From CAILZL01 sp035548495 (lineage in GTDB: Bacteria > Pseudomonadota > Gammaproteobacteria > Steroidobacterales > Steroidobacteraceae), in NCBI GenBank assembly GCA_035548495.1, contig DASZSV010000076.1, forward strand, positions 47,100 through 111,099: 64,000 nucleotides of DNA, read 5' to 3'. Shown here in pieces: positions 25,863-35,841 of this stretch; within the stretch, counting starts at the first letter, position 1, and each line of letters begins with the position of its first letter. The position numbers and the translations under genes were made by a program. The notes beneath the pieces are model-generated. The model saw only the letters and a list, made by a program, of their open reading frames with translations, searched no databases and was not told the DNA's origin.

Positions 25863-27656
25863 TCAGCTGAATGTTGCTTTCAGTAACTTGCGCAATTGCG
25901 CCAGCGGCCGCGTATTCAACACGTCTTTCGCTCCAAGCCAGCCGCGCCGTGCCTGCACGACACCGAAATCAAGAAAAGAAAAATCGCTGGTACCGTGTGC
26001 GTCGCTGCTGATGGCGATCAGCACACCGGCATCACGTGCCACACGGCAGTAGTTGTCCTGCAGGTCCAGGCGTTGCGGCTGCGAATTCAATTCAATGAAA
26101 CAGCCACGCTGATGCGCCGCATGAATCACACGTTCGATATCAACCGCATAGGGTTCACGCTCACCCAGCAACCGGCCTGTGGGATGTGCCAGTATTGAAA
26201 AATATGGATGATCCATGGCGCGCAATAACCGCGCCGTCTGTTTTTCACGTGACAGACCAAAATTGCTGTGCACTGCGCCAATGACAAAATCAAGTTGACG
26301 CAGAACATCATCGGGCATGTCCAATGAACCATCTTCAAGTATGTCCACCTCGATGCCTTTAAGAATCGTGAATTTTTGCAGCGACGCATTCAGCTTGTCG
26401 ATGGCTTCCATCTCACGCAGCAAGTGTTTGCCATCCAGTCCATGCGCAATACGTGTATGGCTCGAATGATCGGTGATACCAAGATATTCAAACCCCAATG
26501 TCTGTGCAGCCTGTGCCATCTGTTCCAGTGTGGCCTGTCCATCAGTTGCATCCGTATGCGCATGCAAATCTCCTTTCAGACTGGCGCGTTCAACCAGTAC
26601 TGGCAAGGCGTTCTTTTCCGCCGCTGCAAATTCACCCTGCATTTCGCGAAGTTCAGACGGAATGAATGGCAGACCCAGTGCCTGATACACCGAGGTTTCT
26701 GTTTCACCAGCAACACGTTGTTTACCGCGGAACACGCCGTATTCGTTGATCTTCAATCCCCGGTTTTTTGCACGCCGCCGCAATTCGATGTTATGTGCCT
26801 TGCTGCCCGTAAAATACAACAGCGCAGCACCGAAACTCTCCTTGTCAATGACGCGCAGATCCACCTGCAATCCGTTATGCAACAGGACAGTGGCGCGTGC
26901 CGGTCCCTGTGCCAGCACTTCAGATACATCGGCATGATGAATGAATGCATCCATGAGTTGCTGCGGACGCGACGCGCTTGCCAGCATGTCAATGTCTCCC
27001 ACCGTCTCGCGACCGCGCCGGTAACTTCCCGCGAGCACCACTTCTTCCGTGCCCGGTACGTGGCGTAACGATTCAAGCAGTGATGCAACGTAACGGCCGG
27101 CCCTGTTGTGCAACATGCGCGGTTTCTTGACACGTTGTGCTTGCAGCACATCGAGAATGCGTTCCTGCATTTTTTCGCCAAAGCCCTTGAGTGATTGCAG
27201 TTTGCCGTCACGCACCGCCTGTTCCAGTTCCTGCACGTTGCGAATGCCGAGTTCATGGTACAGGCGGCTGACACGTTTCGGACCCAGTGATGGAATCCTG
27301 AGCAATTCACCCAGTGTTGCAGGCGTCGATTTTTCAATTTTTTTCAGGCGGCTGGAAGTGCCGGTACTGACAATCTCCCGGATCTGTGCAGCGAGGTCCT
27401 TGCCAACGCCCGGCAATTCATCAAGATCCTTTCCGGTGCTGATCATTTCACTGACTTCGCTGCCAAGTCCGCGTATCACGCGCGCAGCGTTGCGATAAGC
27501 GCGTATGCGGAAGGCATTGTCCTGCCGGACTGCAAGCAGGTCGGCAATGCTGTCGAATACGTTGGCAACGTCTTCGTTGTGAATCGCAGCAGGGACTGGC
27601 GGCATGTGAACTGCCTTCCTTCCCTCTACCGCTCTGGCATTCATGCTCATCGTCAC
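25863..27656 (-). CDS. polX: DNA polymerase X with C-terminal PHP domain
   Basis: A 597-residue bacterial/archaeal PolX for gap-filling repair. An N-terminal HhH region (DELPGVGKDLAAQI, IPSLGPKRVSRLY) leads to the nucleotidyltransferase motif AGSYRRGRETVGDIDML with a third Asp in LQVDLRV. The PHP domain follows: KGDLHAHTDATDG, TDHSSHTRIAHG, ILAHPTGRL and ISSDAHGTSDF, which give 3'-5' exonuclease and AP-endonuclease activities in studied homologues. GTG 27656 overlaps the upstream TGA; ATG 27650 is an alternative start. Confidence 0.93.
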   Translation of the reverse strand: MTMSMNARAVEGRKAVHMPPVPAAIHNEDVANVFDSIADLLAVRQDNAFRIRAYRNAARVIRGLGSEVSEMISTGKDLDELPGVGKDLAAQIREIVSTGTSSRLKKIEKSTPATLGELLRIPSLGPKRVSRLYHELGIRNVQELEQAVRDGKLQSLKGFGEKMQERILDVLQAQRVKKPRMLHNRAGRYVASLLESLRHVPGTEEVVLAGSYRRGRETVGDIDMLASASRPQQLMDAFIHHADVSEVLAQGPARATVLLHNGLQVDLRVIDKESFGAALLYFTGSKAHNIELRRRAKNRGLKINEYGVFRGKQRVAGETETSVYQALGLPFIPSELREMQGEFAAAEKNALPVLVERASLKGDLHAHTDATDGQATLEQMAQAAQTLGFEYLGITDHSSHTRIAHGLDGKHLLREMEAIDKLNASLQKFTILKGIEVDILEDGSLDMPDDVLRQLDFVIGAVHSNFGLSREKQTARLLRAMDHPYFSILAHPTGRLLGEREPYAVDIERVIHAAHQRGCFIELNSQPQRLDLQDNYCRVARDAGVLIAISSDAHGTSDFSFLDFGVVQARRGWLGAKDVLNTRPLAQLRKLLKATFS

Positions 27657-29293
27657 GCTTCTGTCAATGCGCCATCGCGCATCAACCGTTGCCGGATGAT
27701 GGCGGCCAGGGATGATGCATCGCGATCATCATCACTGCGCACGCGGATCACATGCGGTTCTTCATCTGCAGTAAACGGTTGCAGCGCCTGCAACTGCTTT
27801 TCCAGCACATCAATGCCCGCATCGGAAGGATCGGTTGCCGTCTGGCGCCGTGCAACAACACGCTGGCGCAGCACGCGCGGTTCAGCAGAACAGGACAGTA
27901 TGAAATACCTGATGTTCATGTGCGCTGCAAGCATTGCAAATGCACGGCGCTGTGTTTCGTGCAGAAACACTGCATCGACGATGGTATTCACTCCGCCCTG
28001 CAGGCACTGCTCTGCACACTTGAGCAAGTGTGCATAGGTTTGACTGGTGAATGAGGGATGATAGATGCCTTGATTGATATGATCATCACGATGCGCCTGC
28101 AGCGGCACATTTGCCAGGCGCTTGCGTTCCAGATCCGAACGAATGCGCACTGCTTGCAATGCGGGAATCAGCGGTTCGCTTGTCCATGACTTCCCTGAAC
28201 CTGAAGGTCCATGCATCAATATCAGGAAAGGAGAACGCTGCTTCATCCACACGCCGGCCGATTGCATGCGCAGCCGGAAACGGTCAATTTGCCGTGGTGT
28301 GTCCAGGGATGATGCAATGTTCACTGCATTCACCATGCCACGCACCAGCGCGCAGTGCACCGCATAGAATGCCAGCAGCCTGACGCCGCAATAGTCACCC
28401 GTGTCTTCCAGATAACGGTTCAAAAAGCCGAATGCCAGATCGGGCCGTTGTGTTGCCAGATCCATGACCAGAAACGCCACATCATGAATGACGTCGATCC
28501 AGCGCAATGCCGGATCAAACTCCAGACAGTCAAACGGCATCAGTTCACCCTGCCAGCGCACCACATTGTCCGCATGCAAGTCACCATGACCTTCGCGGAT
28601 TGCACCCTGCAAACGGCGCAGGTTGAACTCCGCTTCAAGACGATTCAATTGTTGATGCGTCCAGTGTTTCAGTTGTTGCCATTGCATCGTGTCTTCACCT
28701 GCAGGCCAGTACTTGCGCAACGTGTTCACGGTGTTCATCGTCATGCCGGAAAGATGCGCCAGGCTGCCGTATACATCATTTGCCGCAGCAACAGCGGCTG
28801 CACCATGAAACTCGGCAAGCCGGTCTGCAAGCCGCTGCAACTCAAACATGGAAACTGCGTTACGCTCCAGCAGATGATGCAACGCCTGCAATGGATCAAA
28901 CTGGCGCATGCGCACGGCGTAATCAACAATGATGCCCTCACCGCCAAGATGCACTCGATCGCGTTCATCACGCGTTACCGGCAGCACGTCAATATACAGG
29001 CCCGGTGACAGGCGCTGATTCAGGCGCAGTTCTTCCTCGCACAGCTGCCGGCGCCGTTCCAATGTACTGGCATCAATGAAGTCCAGATGCACCGGCTTCT
29101 TGATCTTGTATGCATACAGGCCGGTGAGAATGATCCAGGAGAGATGCGTCTCGCGAAGTTCGATGTTGCCGGTGCGATGCGCGAATGCGCTGGCGGCAAG
29201 CAGTGATTCGATGTGCCATCCGTCATGTGCGCCGCCGGATGGCGGCGGCAAGTCATCATGATGAGCAGGTTGCAATGATTCCATGACGCTCAT
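27653..29293 (-). CDS. Bifunctional APH-fold kinase / P-loop ATPase protein
   Basis: A 546-residue fusion. The N-terminal 340 residues form a COG2187-type phosphotransferase with GNIELRETHLSWIILTGLYAYKIKK and AIREGHGDLHADNVV...FDCLEFDPALRW. The C-terminal 180 residues are a P-loop kinase-like domain with Walker A LMHGPSGSGKSWTSEPL. This architecture matches Rv2004c, a DosR-regulon protein of unknown substrate. It lies between a diguanylate cyclase gene (12 bases upstream) and polX (overlapping), indicating one operon. Confidence 0.88.
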   Translation of the reverse strand: MSVMESLQPAHHDDLPPPSGGAHDGWHIESLLAASAFAHRTGNIELRETHLSWIILTGLYAYKIKKPVHLDFIDASTLERRRQLCEEELRLNQRLSPGLYIDVLPVTRDERDRVHLGGEGIIVDYAVRMRQFDPLQALHHLLERNAVSMFELQRLADRLAEFHGAAAVAAANDVYGSLAHLSGMTMNTVNTLRKYWPAGEDTMQWQQLKHWTHQQLNRLEAEFNLRRLQGAIREGHGDLHADNVVRWQGELMPFDCLEFDPALRWIDVIHDVAFLVMDLATQRPDLAFGFLNRYLEDTGDYCGVRLLAFYAVHCALVRGMVNAVNIASSLDTPRQIDRFRLRMQSAGVWMKQRSPFLILMHGPSGSGKSWTSEPLIPALQAVRIRSDLERKRLANVPLQAHRDDHINQGIYHPSFTSQTYAHLLKCAEQCLQGGVNTIVDAVFLHETQRRAFAMLAAHMNIRYFILSCSAEPRVLRQRVVARRQTATDPSDAGIDVLEKQLQALQPFTADEEPHVIRVRSDDDRDASSLAAIIRQRLMRDGALTEA

Positions 29294-29305
29294 CTGCCTT
29301 GCACA

Positions 29306-30235
29306 TCAATCGGCGGTCCACGTGATAACCTGATTACCGCCACTGCGCTTGCCCTGATACAAGGCCTTGTCCGCCTGAGCCAGCAAGGTGTCGGCCGATG
29401 AAACAGCACTGCTGTCACTGAGACCGAATGACAGCGTGATCTCCGGCAATGCAACAGCAACGGCATCGCGAATGCGCATCACCACATCGACAGCCTGATT
29501 GATCATGGTATCCGGCATCAACAGCAGAAACTCGTCACCACCCCATCGTCCCAGCACATCGTAGCAACGCTTGTTGCGTTCAATGCAATTGCCCAGCGAC
29601 TGCAATAATGCATCGCCGGCCAGATGACCCAGCGTATCGTTGATCTGCTTGAAGGCATCCACATCGAACAGCGCAATGGACATGGTGCCTGCACAGCGCC
29701 TGCTGCGTGACAACTCATCATGCAGTGCGATTGTAATGGCGCGGCGATTGAGCAGACTGGTCAGCATGTCGCGCGACGCCAGAAATTCCAGTTCCTGCAA
29801 ACGCAGCACTTCTTCGTGGATGTCGCGCGTTGTGGTGATCACATAGACGGCGCTGTCACTTAACCGCGAACGGCTTTCAACCCAGCGATAACTGCCGGAC
29901 GGACATTGCAGGCGGTACCGATAACGTGCGGATGCCGCCTCACCCGCCACCAGTTTTGCTCGCGCCGTGGACACATGGCCGGTGTCATCCGCATGATGCA
30001 GGGTGTGAATGACGCGGCCATGCAAATCCCCCGGCGTCCAGCCAAACAGGTGCGCCACACTGGGTGATGCGTAAATGTATTCGTGATAGCCATTCTCGAT
30101 ACTGATGAAATCATCTGCGTGGTTGGCAATCATTTGCAGCAGCGACGGATATTCATCCGCAATCATGAGCATGTCGCTATGAACATGCGGGATGATGATG
30201 TGCCCTTGCGCCGGCGTGAAATCGGGGTTCAGCAT
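29306..30235 (-). CDS. PAS-GGDEF diguanylate cyclase
   Basis: A 309-residue soluble enzyme making cyclic di-GMP. The PAS domain (residues about 25-140) contains IYASPSVAHLFGWTPGDLHG and a PAC segment WVESRSRLSD. The GGDEF domain carries LFDVDAFKQINDTLGHLAGD and an intact GRWGGDEFLLLMPD. An inhibitory site RCYD lies five residues before GGDEF, so product inhibition is likely. There are no membrane spans, so it senses a cytoplasmic signal. The PilZ protein at 40.6 kb is a possible effector. Confidence 0.93.
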   Translation of the reverse strand: MLNPDFTPAQGHIIIPHVHSDMLMIADEYPSLLQMIANHADDFISIENGYHEYIYASPSVAHLFGWTPGDLHGRVIHTLHHADDTGHVSTARAKLVAGEAASARYRYRLQCPSGSYRWVESRSRLSDSAVYVITTTRDIHEEVLRLQELEFLASRDMLTSLLNRRAITIALHDELSRSRRCAGTMSIALFDVDAFKQINDTLGHLAGDALLQSLGNCIERNKRCYDVLGRWGGDEFLLLMPDTMINQAVDVVMRIRDAVAVALPEITLSFGLSDSSAVSSADTLLAQADKALYQGKRSGGNQVITWTAD

Positions 30236-30273
30236 TGATATGTCCCTTCTTTTCCGGGTGGTTATGCAGCGTT

Positions 30274-31242
30274 TCAGTTCATTCCCGCACTGGCGAGCCG
30301 TGCATGCTGTGCCGCGAGATTGACATGAATGGTGGTGGCATGCGCCGCAGATACACGGATATCGCCCGGCAAATGGCGCAATGCCGCGCCCACCCGATCC
30401 GGCGTGCCAAGATCACTCCAGCCACAGGGCGGCACACTCAACACGCGCAATGCATGTTCTTCTGACTGAAGAATATATCGCGAGAAGTCCAGCACCGGCA
30501 GACGTTGATAGAGATCCACCAGCGCCATTGAATTTCCTTCGCGCTGGCGCTGCAGGGCAATGCGCATTTCTTCCACCATATCCTTCATGCGCTCTTCATA
30601 CATTTTCAGTAAAGCGCGTACGCTGCTGACGATGATGAATGCATTCCACAACGCGCCATCGCAGATCAGTTCATTGGCACGTTGCACTGTGGGCTTCTCG
30701 ACGAATTTGAGTACTTTCGACACCGCACTACCGCGCACGGGCGCCGGCACAATGTAACCCAGCTCCGGATCGGGATGCTCCGGCTCAATGCCAAGCAACA
30801 CCGGATGGCTGTCGTTCAACCGGACATGCAGCAAGGCGTGCCGGATGGCTTCGTTGAGTACTGCTTCATCGCGCACATAGTGATCACAGGGCAACACGAT
30901 CACCTGTGCATCGGGATCGCGCTGCATGATGTGCAACAACGGAAACAGGATGCCATGTGCAGTGCCACGGCTTGCCGGTTGCACAAGAATGTTCTTTTCA
31001 TCAAGCGGCCACAGCTGTTGTTCCCACCACTGCCGGTGCCTTTCGGTGACTACTGCGCACACATGCGGGTGGGTTGCCAGTTTTGCGGCACGATGCAGCG
31101 TTTCCTGCAACAACGACGGCCCGCCATACAGCGAGCAAAATTGCTTGGGCACTGCAACACCCCCGCGCGTGGTGAGGGGACGCAGCCTTACACCTTCTCC
31201 ACCGGCAAGCAGTATGACCCATGCGTTTTCTTTGATCGACAT
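30274..31242 (-). CDS. Mannose-1-phosphate guanylyltransferase-like nucleotidyltransferase
   Basis: A 322-residue sugar-nucleotide transferase with signature ILLAGGEGVRLRPLT and PKQFCSLYGG, then VIVLPCDHYVRDE and VEKPTVQRANEL. It lacks the C-terminal isomerase domain of bifunctional ManC/AlgA, so it would only make GDP-mannose or a related nucleotide sugar. ATG 31242 is preferred over 31320 because the fold starts at once. It heads a run with the cyclase, kinase-ATPase and polX genes. The exact sugar is uncertain. Confidence 0.85.
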   Translation of the reverse strand: MSIKENAWVILLAGGEGVRLRPLTTRGGVAVPKQFCSLYGGPSLLQETLHRAAKLATHPHVCAVVTERHRQWWEQQLWPLDEKNILVQPASRGTAHGILFPLLHIMQRDPDAQVIVLPCDHYVRDEAVLNEAIRHALLHVRLNDSHPVLLGIEPEHPDPELGYIVPAPVRGSAVSKVLKFVEKPTVQRANELICDGALWNAFIIVSSVRALLKMYEERMKDMVEEMRIALQRQREGNSMALVDLYQRLPVLDFSRYILQSEEHALRVLSVPPCGWSDLGTPDRVGAALRHLPGDIRVSAAHATTIHVNLAAQHARLASAGMN

Positions 31243-31374
31243 GATTACGCTCCGGATAACAGCCATCCCGTTGCAATTAAAGCGCGTGTTTTTATAAAGG
31301 TATATGCGCAACGCCGCCAAATATCTATGGCGGAGGTTACCACGTGAAAGTCACGATACAATAACGGATCGGTC

Positions 31375-32073
31375 TTATGAATCTACGTGTTCATCCGCGG
31401 CAAAATGATTCAATTGCCATTCCACGGCACGCACCACCAGCTCCGTGCCGTTGCGTAAATGGAGCTTGTGGCGAATCTTCTCACGATGTGTCTCTATCGT
31501 ATGCACGCTTAATGACAACCGCGCGGCAATCTCGCTTGTCGACAGCCCCTGACCGATGAGTTCGAATATCTGCATCTCCCGGTCGGTGAGTGACTCCAGA
31601 CCATGACGTTTGTTGCCAGCACGCACCATCTGCGTCACCAGCCGTTTCGACATTGCCGCGCTGAGATAAGGTTCACCGCGCAATACACACCGGATCGCAT
31701 CAATCACATGTTCCTGCAACGCGTCCTTGCCGATGTAACCATCCGCACCGGCACGCAATGCTCTTTCTGCAAACAGCGACTCCGGATACGCGCTCATGAC
31801 CAGAATCTTCGCGGTGCATCCTTCCAGGCGAATCCGTTTGATCAGTTCAAGGCCATGCCCCTGCTGGAGCGCAAGATCAACGACGGCCAGCTGGGGTTGT
31901 GTGGCACGTATCACTGCCATCGCTTCAGTCATGGTTGCCGCCTCGCCGCACACTTCCATGTCAGGTAATGTACCGAGGCGCGCACGCAAGCCTTCGCGTA
32001 CCAATGGATGATCATCAACAATGGCCACGCGAATCTTGTTCTCCACGATTGCCGATGGTGTCACGGTGTTCAT
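31375..32073 (-). CDS. NarL/LuxR-type response regulator
   Basis: A 232-residue regulator with receiver VAIVDDHPLVREGLRARL (acidic pair) and phosphoacceptor in LAVVDLALQQGHG, then a LuxR HTH: LESLTDREMQIFELIGQ, STSEIAARLSLSVHTIETHREKIRHKL. ATG 32073 overlaps the kinase stop as ATGA, so the two form a coupled pair. By analogy with DosR it may control the surrounding stress genes; the 18-base dyads noted in this window are candidate sites, although they do not share one obvious consensus. Confidence 0.92.
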   Translation of the reverse strand: MNTVTPSAIVENKIRVAIVDDHPLVREGLRARLGTLPDMEVCGEAATMTEAMAVIRATQPQLAVVDLALQQGHGLELIKRIRLEGCTAKILVMSAYPESLFAERALRAGADGYIGKDALQEHVIDAIRCVLRGEPYLSAAMSKRLVTQMVRAGNKRHGLESLTDREMQIFELIGQGLSTSEIAARLSLSVHTIETHREKIRHKLHLRNGTELVVRAVEWQLNHFAADEHVDS

Positions 32074-33737
32074 GGCTTGAGCGCGACTGAACATTTGACG
32101 GATGTCCCGCCCTCCTTGCTGGCAGCAATGATCAGTTCGCCGCCAATCAAACCGCTGCGATATGCCATCAGGCGCATGCCGGCGCCGTGATTTGTTGTGT
32201 TCTGAAAATGGATGCCGGTACCATTGTCATCGATCTCCACCACGGCACGTGAATCCTCGCGCTTCAGTTGTACAGAAATTGTCGTGCAATGCGCATGCTT
32301 GATGGCATTGCTGATGGCTTCCTGCACAATCTTGTACAGATGGGTGGCCACCTCGCTGCTGCCAACGTCAACCCGCTGCGGACATTCAAAGCGGCAGGCA
32401 AGGCCCGATGCCGATTCCGTTTGTGAAACCAGTTCAGCCAGTGCGGTCATCAAATGGCCGCCTTCTATTGATACGGGCAACATGCCTCGCGCCAGCGCCT
32501 GCACATGGTGATTTGTCTGCGCAATTCCCTTCGCTAGACGTGCCGCCATGTGATGTGCCTTGCCATGATCCGGGTGCAATTCTTCCACCAGCGCTTGTGC
32601 GAGCAGGCCGAGACCGGCTAGTTCCTGTTGTGTGCCATCATGCAATTCCTGGCCAATACGCTGCTGTTCCAGTGATGCGATGCGCAGAACTTCTTCCTGC
32701 AGCGCATTGTGTACGCTCATGTCGTGTATCGAACCCACATACAGATTCTCATGATCAACCTCGCACACCGTCAGACGTACCGGAAAACGCTCGCCATTCT
32801 TGCGGTATGCATACAGGTTGTGGGGTTTGCCATGAATGCGCCGCATCGCATTGCGGGTGTCATTGCGGAAGAAGCTGTCATATGCGGCGCGGTCGTCCGG
32901 CGGCACCAGCATGGAAAAATGGCATCGGATCACTTCACCGGCGCTGTAGCCGAAGATGCGCTCGGCAGCACGATTGAAAGTCAGAATCGTGCCGTCACCA
33001 TCGACAGTAATGATGGCATCTGCAGTGGCATCCAGAATGGCGCGGACTTGTTCTTCACTGTTATGCAATTCCTGTTCGGTGCGGAATCGCTGAATGAAAT
33101 CGCCCGCCTGGCGGATGTATTGATCCAGCCGTGCAAGTTGTGGTGGCGACGGTGTGTGTGGTGAATCAAAATGCACTGACACCATGCCCAGCGGCGCGCC
33201 TTGCCAGTTCAATATTGGCGTTGAAACTACCGCACGATATCCGGCATTGCGCGCAATGATGCGCAGTTGCGCAAAGCGTTCATCCTGCTCCACGTCTTCA
33301 ACGATGATCTGTTCGCGCTGCCGCAACGCCTGGCCACAGACCGAATTGTCACTGGCACTGACGGTGCGAAAGTGATCAAGAAAAGGTTGTGCAAAGCCGC
33401 TCTGCGCAGCAATGATCAATGCGTCGTTATTGAAAAGCTGCACATTGCCCTTGACTGCGCCCATCAGTTGCATGGCGGCGGCCAGTATTTCATCCAGTCC
33501 GTGTTCAAGACTCAATGATCTCCACAAACGGCTGCTGAGTTCGCTCAAGCTGATCAGGTCCTGACGCACGTCATTCAGTGCCTTATGTGTTTGCGGAGCG
33601 TCACGTTCAACAGCTTGTTTTGAGAACTGCCGGGAATGCCGCTGGAGAAAGCGCTTGAGAATATCCATCCTTGTTTTTGCGCTCTTGCCTCCATCGACTC
33701 GCTGTCTTGTCAAACCCCGCTTGTTCGAGTGTCCCAT
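32070..33737 (-). CDS. GAF-PAS sensor histidine kinase (HisKA_3)
   Basis: A soluble NarX/DosS-type kinase. Order: GAF domain (HGLDEILAAAMQLMG to GAPLGMVSVHF), PAS domain (AILDATADAIITVDGDGTI, FNRAAERIFGYS) with PAC, HisKA_3 box RIGQELHDGTQQELAGLG and HATPase (AISNAIKHAHCTTI, VEIDDNGTGIHF). The start is uncertain: ATG 33737 gives 555 residues, ATG 33668 gives 532, and neither has a clear ribosome binding site. The GAF domain may bind a ligand or haem as in DosS, which cannot be decided here. Partner of the overlapping LuxR-type regulator gene. Confidence 0.9.
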   Translation of the reverse strand: MGHSNKRGLTRQRVDGGKSAKTRMDILKRFLQRHSRQFSKQAVERDAPQTHKALNDVRQDLISLSELSSRLWRSLSLEHGLDEILAAAMQLMGAVKGNVQLFNNDALIIAAQSGFAQPFLDHFRTVSASDNSVCGQALRQREQIIVEDVEQDERFAQLRIIARNAGYRAVVSTPILNWQGAPLGMVSVHFDSPHTPSPPQLARLDQYIRQAGDFIQRFRTEQELHNSEEQVRAILDATADAIITVDGDGTILTFNRAAERIFGYSAGEVIRCHFSMLVPPDDRAAYDSFFRNDTRNAMRRIHGKPHNLYAYRKNGERFPVRLTVCEVDHENLYVGSIHDMSVHNALQEEVLRIASLEQQRIGQELHDGTQQELAGLGLLAQALVEELHPDHGKAHHMAARLAKGIAQTNHHVQALARGMLPVSIEGGHLMTALAELVSQTESASGLACRFECPQRVDVGSSEVATHLYKIVQEAISNAIKHAHCTTISVQLKREDSRAVVEIDDNGTGIHFQNTTNHGAGMRLMAYRSGLIGGELIIAASKEGGTSVKCSVALKP

Positions 33738-34032
33738 AACAACATATTCAATTGTTTGCCAGAATTTATGAGTAGGGTAACGGAGATGATCGACGCCAGA
33801 GATAAAATGCCGCACCGTCGTTGCGGTTAAATTTCGCCCGCTGTACAAGTATATGACACCCAAACGAGCGTCGTATGCGGAGCTAACGAAAAGCTTGTCG
33901 CGGTTTTACGTATCTGAAGCCCGCATTGACACCAAGCAGCAGCGTGCATGCATTTACACTCTTTATCGTTATGTGCCTTGCAGCATTTTTCATATTTTGT
34001 CTGACAAATTGAAGAATATCATTCCGCAGGCA
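33738..34032. other. Intergenic region upstream of the GAF-PAS kinase
   Basis: About 300 bases between two minus-strand signalling genes. It must contain the promoter of the kinase-regulator operon. An 80-codon plus-strand ORF (33853-34095) is open but has no binding site or family resemblance and overlaps the terminator-like hairpin, so it is not called. Confidence 0.4.
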
Positions 34033-34071
34033 TGGTTTTTTCATGAGCACGCGCATTTTCTGAAAAAACCA
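34033..34071 (-). terminator. Hairpin after the hybrid kinase gene
   Basis: TGGTTTTTTCA at 34033 pairs perfectly with TGAAAAAACCA at 34061, an 11-base stem with a 17-base loop, 27 bases past the hybrid kinase stop. The A/T runs within the arms resemble a bidirectional terminator, though the loop is long and no separate U tract follows. Confidence 0.45.
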
Positions 34072-34097
34072 GCGCAAAGCGTAAAGGCTGTATGAAA

Positions 34098-35621
34098 TTA
34101 CGGAATCTCCAGCAAATCATTCATTGCGGACGTTAACAGACGTGCATCAATGGGTTTGCTCATGATCCGGGTATGGGATTCACTGGCCAGCGACGCCGGC
34201 ACCGCACTGGTGTCGCCGGTCAGGACAATGGCAGGCAAGGCTGCACCATACTTTGCACGAATTTTTGCAATGGCACTGCTGCCCAGTTCGTTGCCGCGCA
34301 GGCGGAAATCGCTGATGACAATGACCGGCGACAGTTGCATTGAATCCAGCAGATCATCCACTTCCTGCAAGGAACCGGCGGAGTGTACGTCATAACCATC
34401 AAGTTCAAGATACGTGCTGGTGGCTGCCCTTACAGCTTCATTGTCCTCAACCATGATGATCTGATCGCCGCCGTGGTTCCTGTTCGTAAACGCTTTCGAC
34501 ACATTATCCGGAACGGCTTCAACCGAACGGTATGCGCCCTGTATTTCGACCGTGAACGATGTGCCGCGGCCCGCAACAGAACTGACCTCGATGCCGATTT
34601 GCAGCAGAGTGGCAATGCGTTTCACGATGCCAAGACCAAGTCCGCTGCCGCCGCGATGCGGTATTGCCACCTGATAAAAATCATCCCATATCTTTGGCAG
34701 CGCTTCCTCGGGAATGCCGATGCCGCTGTCAATCACTTCAATGATGATGCCGTCTCCTGCATTGCTGCGGCAGAGCACTTCGATACTGCCGTGATCGGTA
34801 TAGCGAATGGCATTGGTGATCAGATTCTGCAGCAGGTCAAACAGCAGCCCGCGATCGGTGGTGACTGACAATGCATCATCGGTATTGAATACCAGGGCCA
34901 ATCCCCTTGCATGCGCCTGTGATTCGAACTGTGCATACAGGTCGTCGAACAACCGGCCCATCGATACCTCCTGCCGGTTAACACTGACTTTTCCCGACTC
35001 AAGTTTGCTGATACTCAATAATGCATCCAGCAATTCCGACAGGGCCGCGATTGATTTCTGTTCTTCGCGCAGCACCGCCTGAATGGTCACATCGGTAATC
35101 TTTCGTTGCAATGTGGCGTTGATGATCTGCAACGTCTGCAGCGGCTGCCGCAAATCATGTGCCGTGGCAGCGATGAAGGTATTGCGGACACGCAGGGTTT
35201 CCTCATTCAATGCCAGCAGGGCATCACGCCCGGATTCCTGATCATTGCCTTCGTCATCATTGTTTTCGTCCGTGCCGGTGCAGTGCACTGTGCTGCAATT
35301 GAATTCACCAGCCGCAGTGCTGACCACTCTTGATTGAACTGCAATACTGAACGATGTGCCATCGCTGCGATGTGCACACCACTCCACCTTGTCCTGTTGC
35401 AGCGAAGCGGGTTGTGGTTGCTCATTGCGGGACCAGAGGATATTTAATGGCTGTTTAACCAGTGCTGATTTCTCATAGCCAAACAGTGCTGCCGCGGCGG
35501 CGTTCGCATACACAATTGCATTCGTTTCGTCGGTTACTACCATTGCGGTGTCAGTTGTGTTGTCGAGTGCATCCGTATATGCATCGAGAAAATGGTCCAC
35601 ATATTGAGGAAGAGCGGTCAT
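34098..35621 (-). CDS. PAS hybrid histidine kinase with C-terminal receiver
   Basis: A 507-residue soluble hybrid kinase. PAS segment MVVTDETNAIVYANAAAAALFGYEKS, H-box AATAHDLRQPLQTLQII, HATPase with LITNAIRYTDHGSIEV and GSGLGLGIVKRI, then a receiver with phosphoacceptor in VVISDFRLRGNE and Lys in RIMSKPID. The order matches bacteriophytochrome-like or FixL-related hybrid kinases without the photosensory part. There is no output regulator next to it. It may feed the adjacent LuxR-type regulator. Confidence 0.92.
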   Translation of the reverse strand: MTALPQYVDHFLDAYTDALDNTTDTAMVVTDETNAIVYANAAAAALFGYEKSALVKQPLNILWSRNEQPQPASLQQDKVEWCAHRSDGTSFSIAVQSRVVSTAAGEFNCSTVHCTGTDENNDDEGNDQESGRDALLALNEETLRVRNTFIAATAHDLRQPLQTLQIINATLQRKITDVTIQAVLREEQKSIAALSELLDALLSISKLESGKVSVNRQEVSMGRLFDDLYAQFESQAHARGLALVFNTDDALSVTTDRGLLFDLLQNLITNAIRYTDHGSIEVLCRSNAGDGIIIEVIDSGIGIPEEALPKIWDDFYQVAIPHRGGSGLGLGIVKRIATLLQIGIEVSSVAGRGTSFTVEIQGAYRSVEAVPDNVSKAFTNRNHGGDQIIMVEDNEAVRAATSTYLELDGYDVHSAGSLQEVDDLLDSMQLSPVIVISDFRLRGNELGSSAIAKIRAKYGAALPAIVLTGDTSAVPASLASESHTRIMSKPIDARLLTSAMNDLLEIP

Positions 35622-35841
35622 ACATTACCTCCGGCGGCATGGAGCACAATGATTCCTCGACAACTAAGCGCGAACCATCACTATCCTCGCGACATAACCC
35701 GGATGGAATCACCTGCCCCACTATCGCGGCATGGCGGAAACCGCCATGTGAGCACTGCTGTAAACAGTAAATGAACCAGACAGCAACGCATGCAACGCTG
35801 TGGAGCGCAGCAGGTATTTCAAAGGTTTCTTAAAGGCGGAT

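Noticed and set aside
33853..34095. 80-codon ORF upstream of the GAF-PAS kinase
   Set aside because: No ribosome binding site, no family, and it overlaps a terminator-like hairpin.
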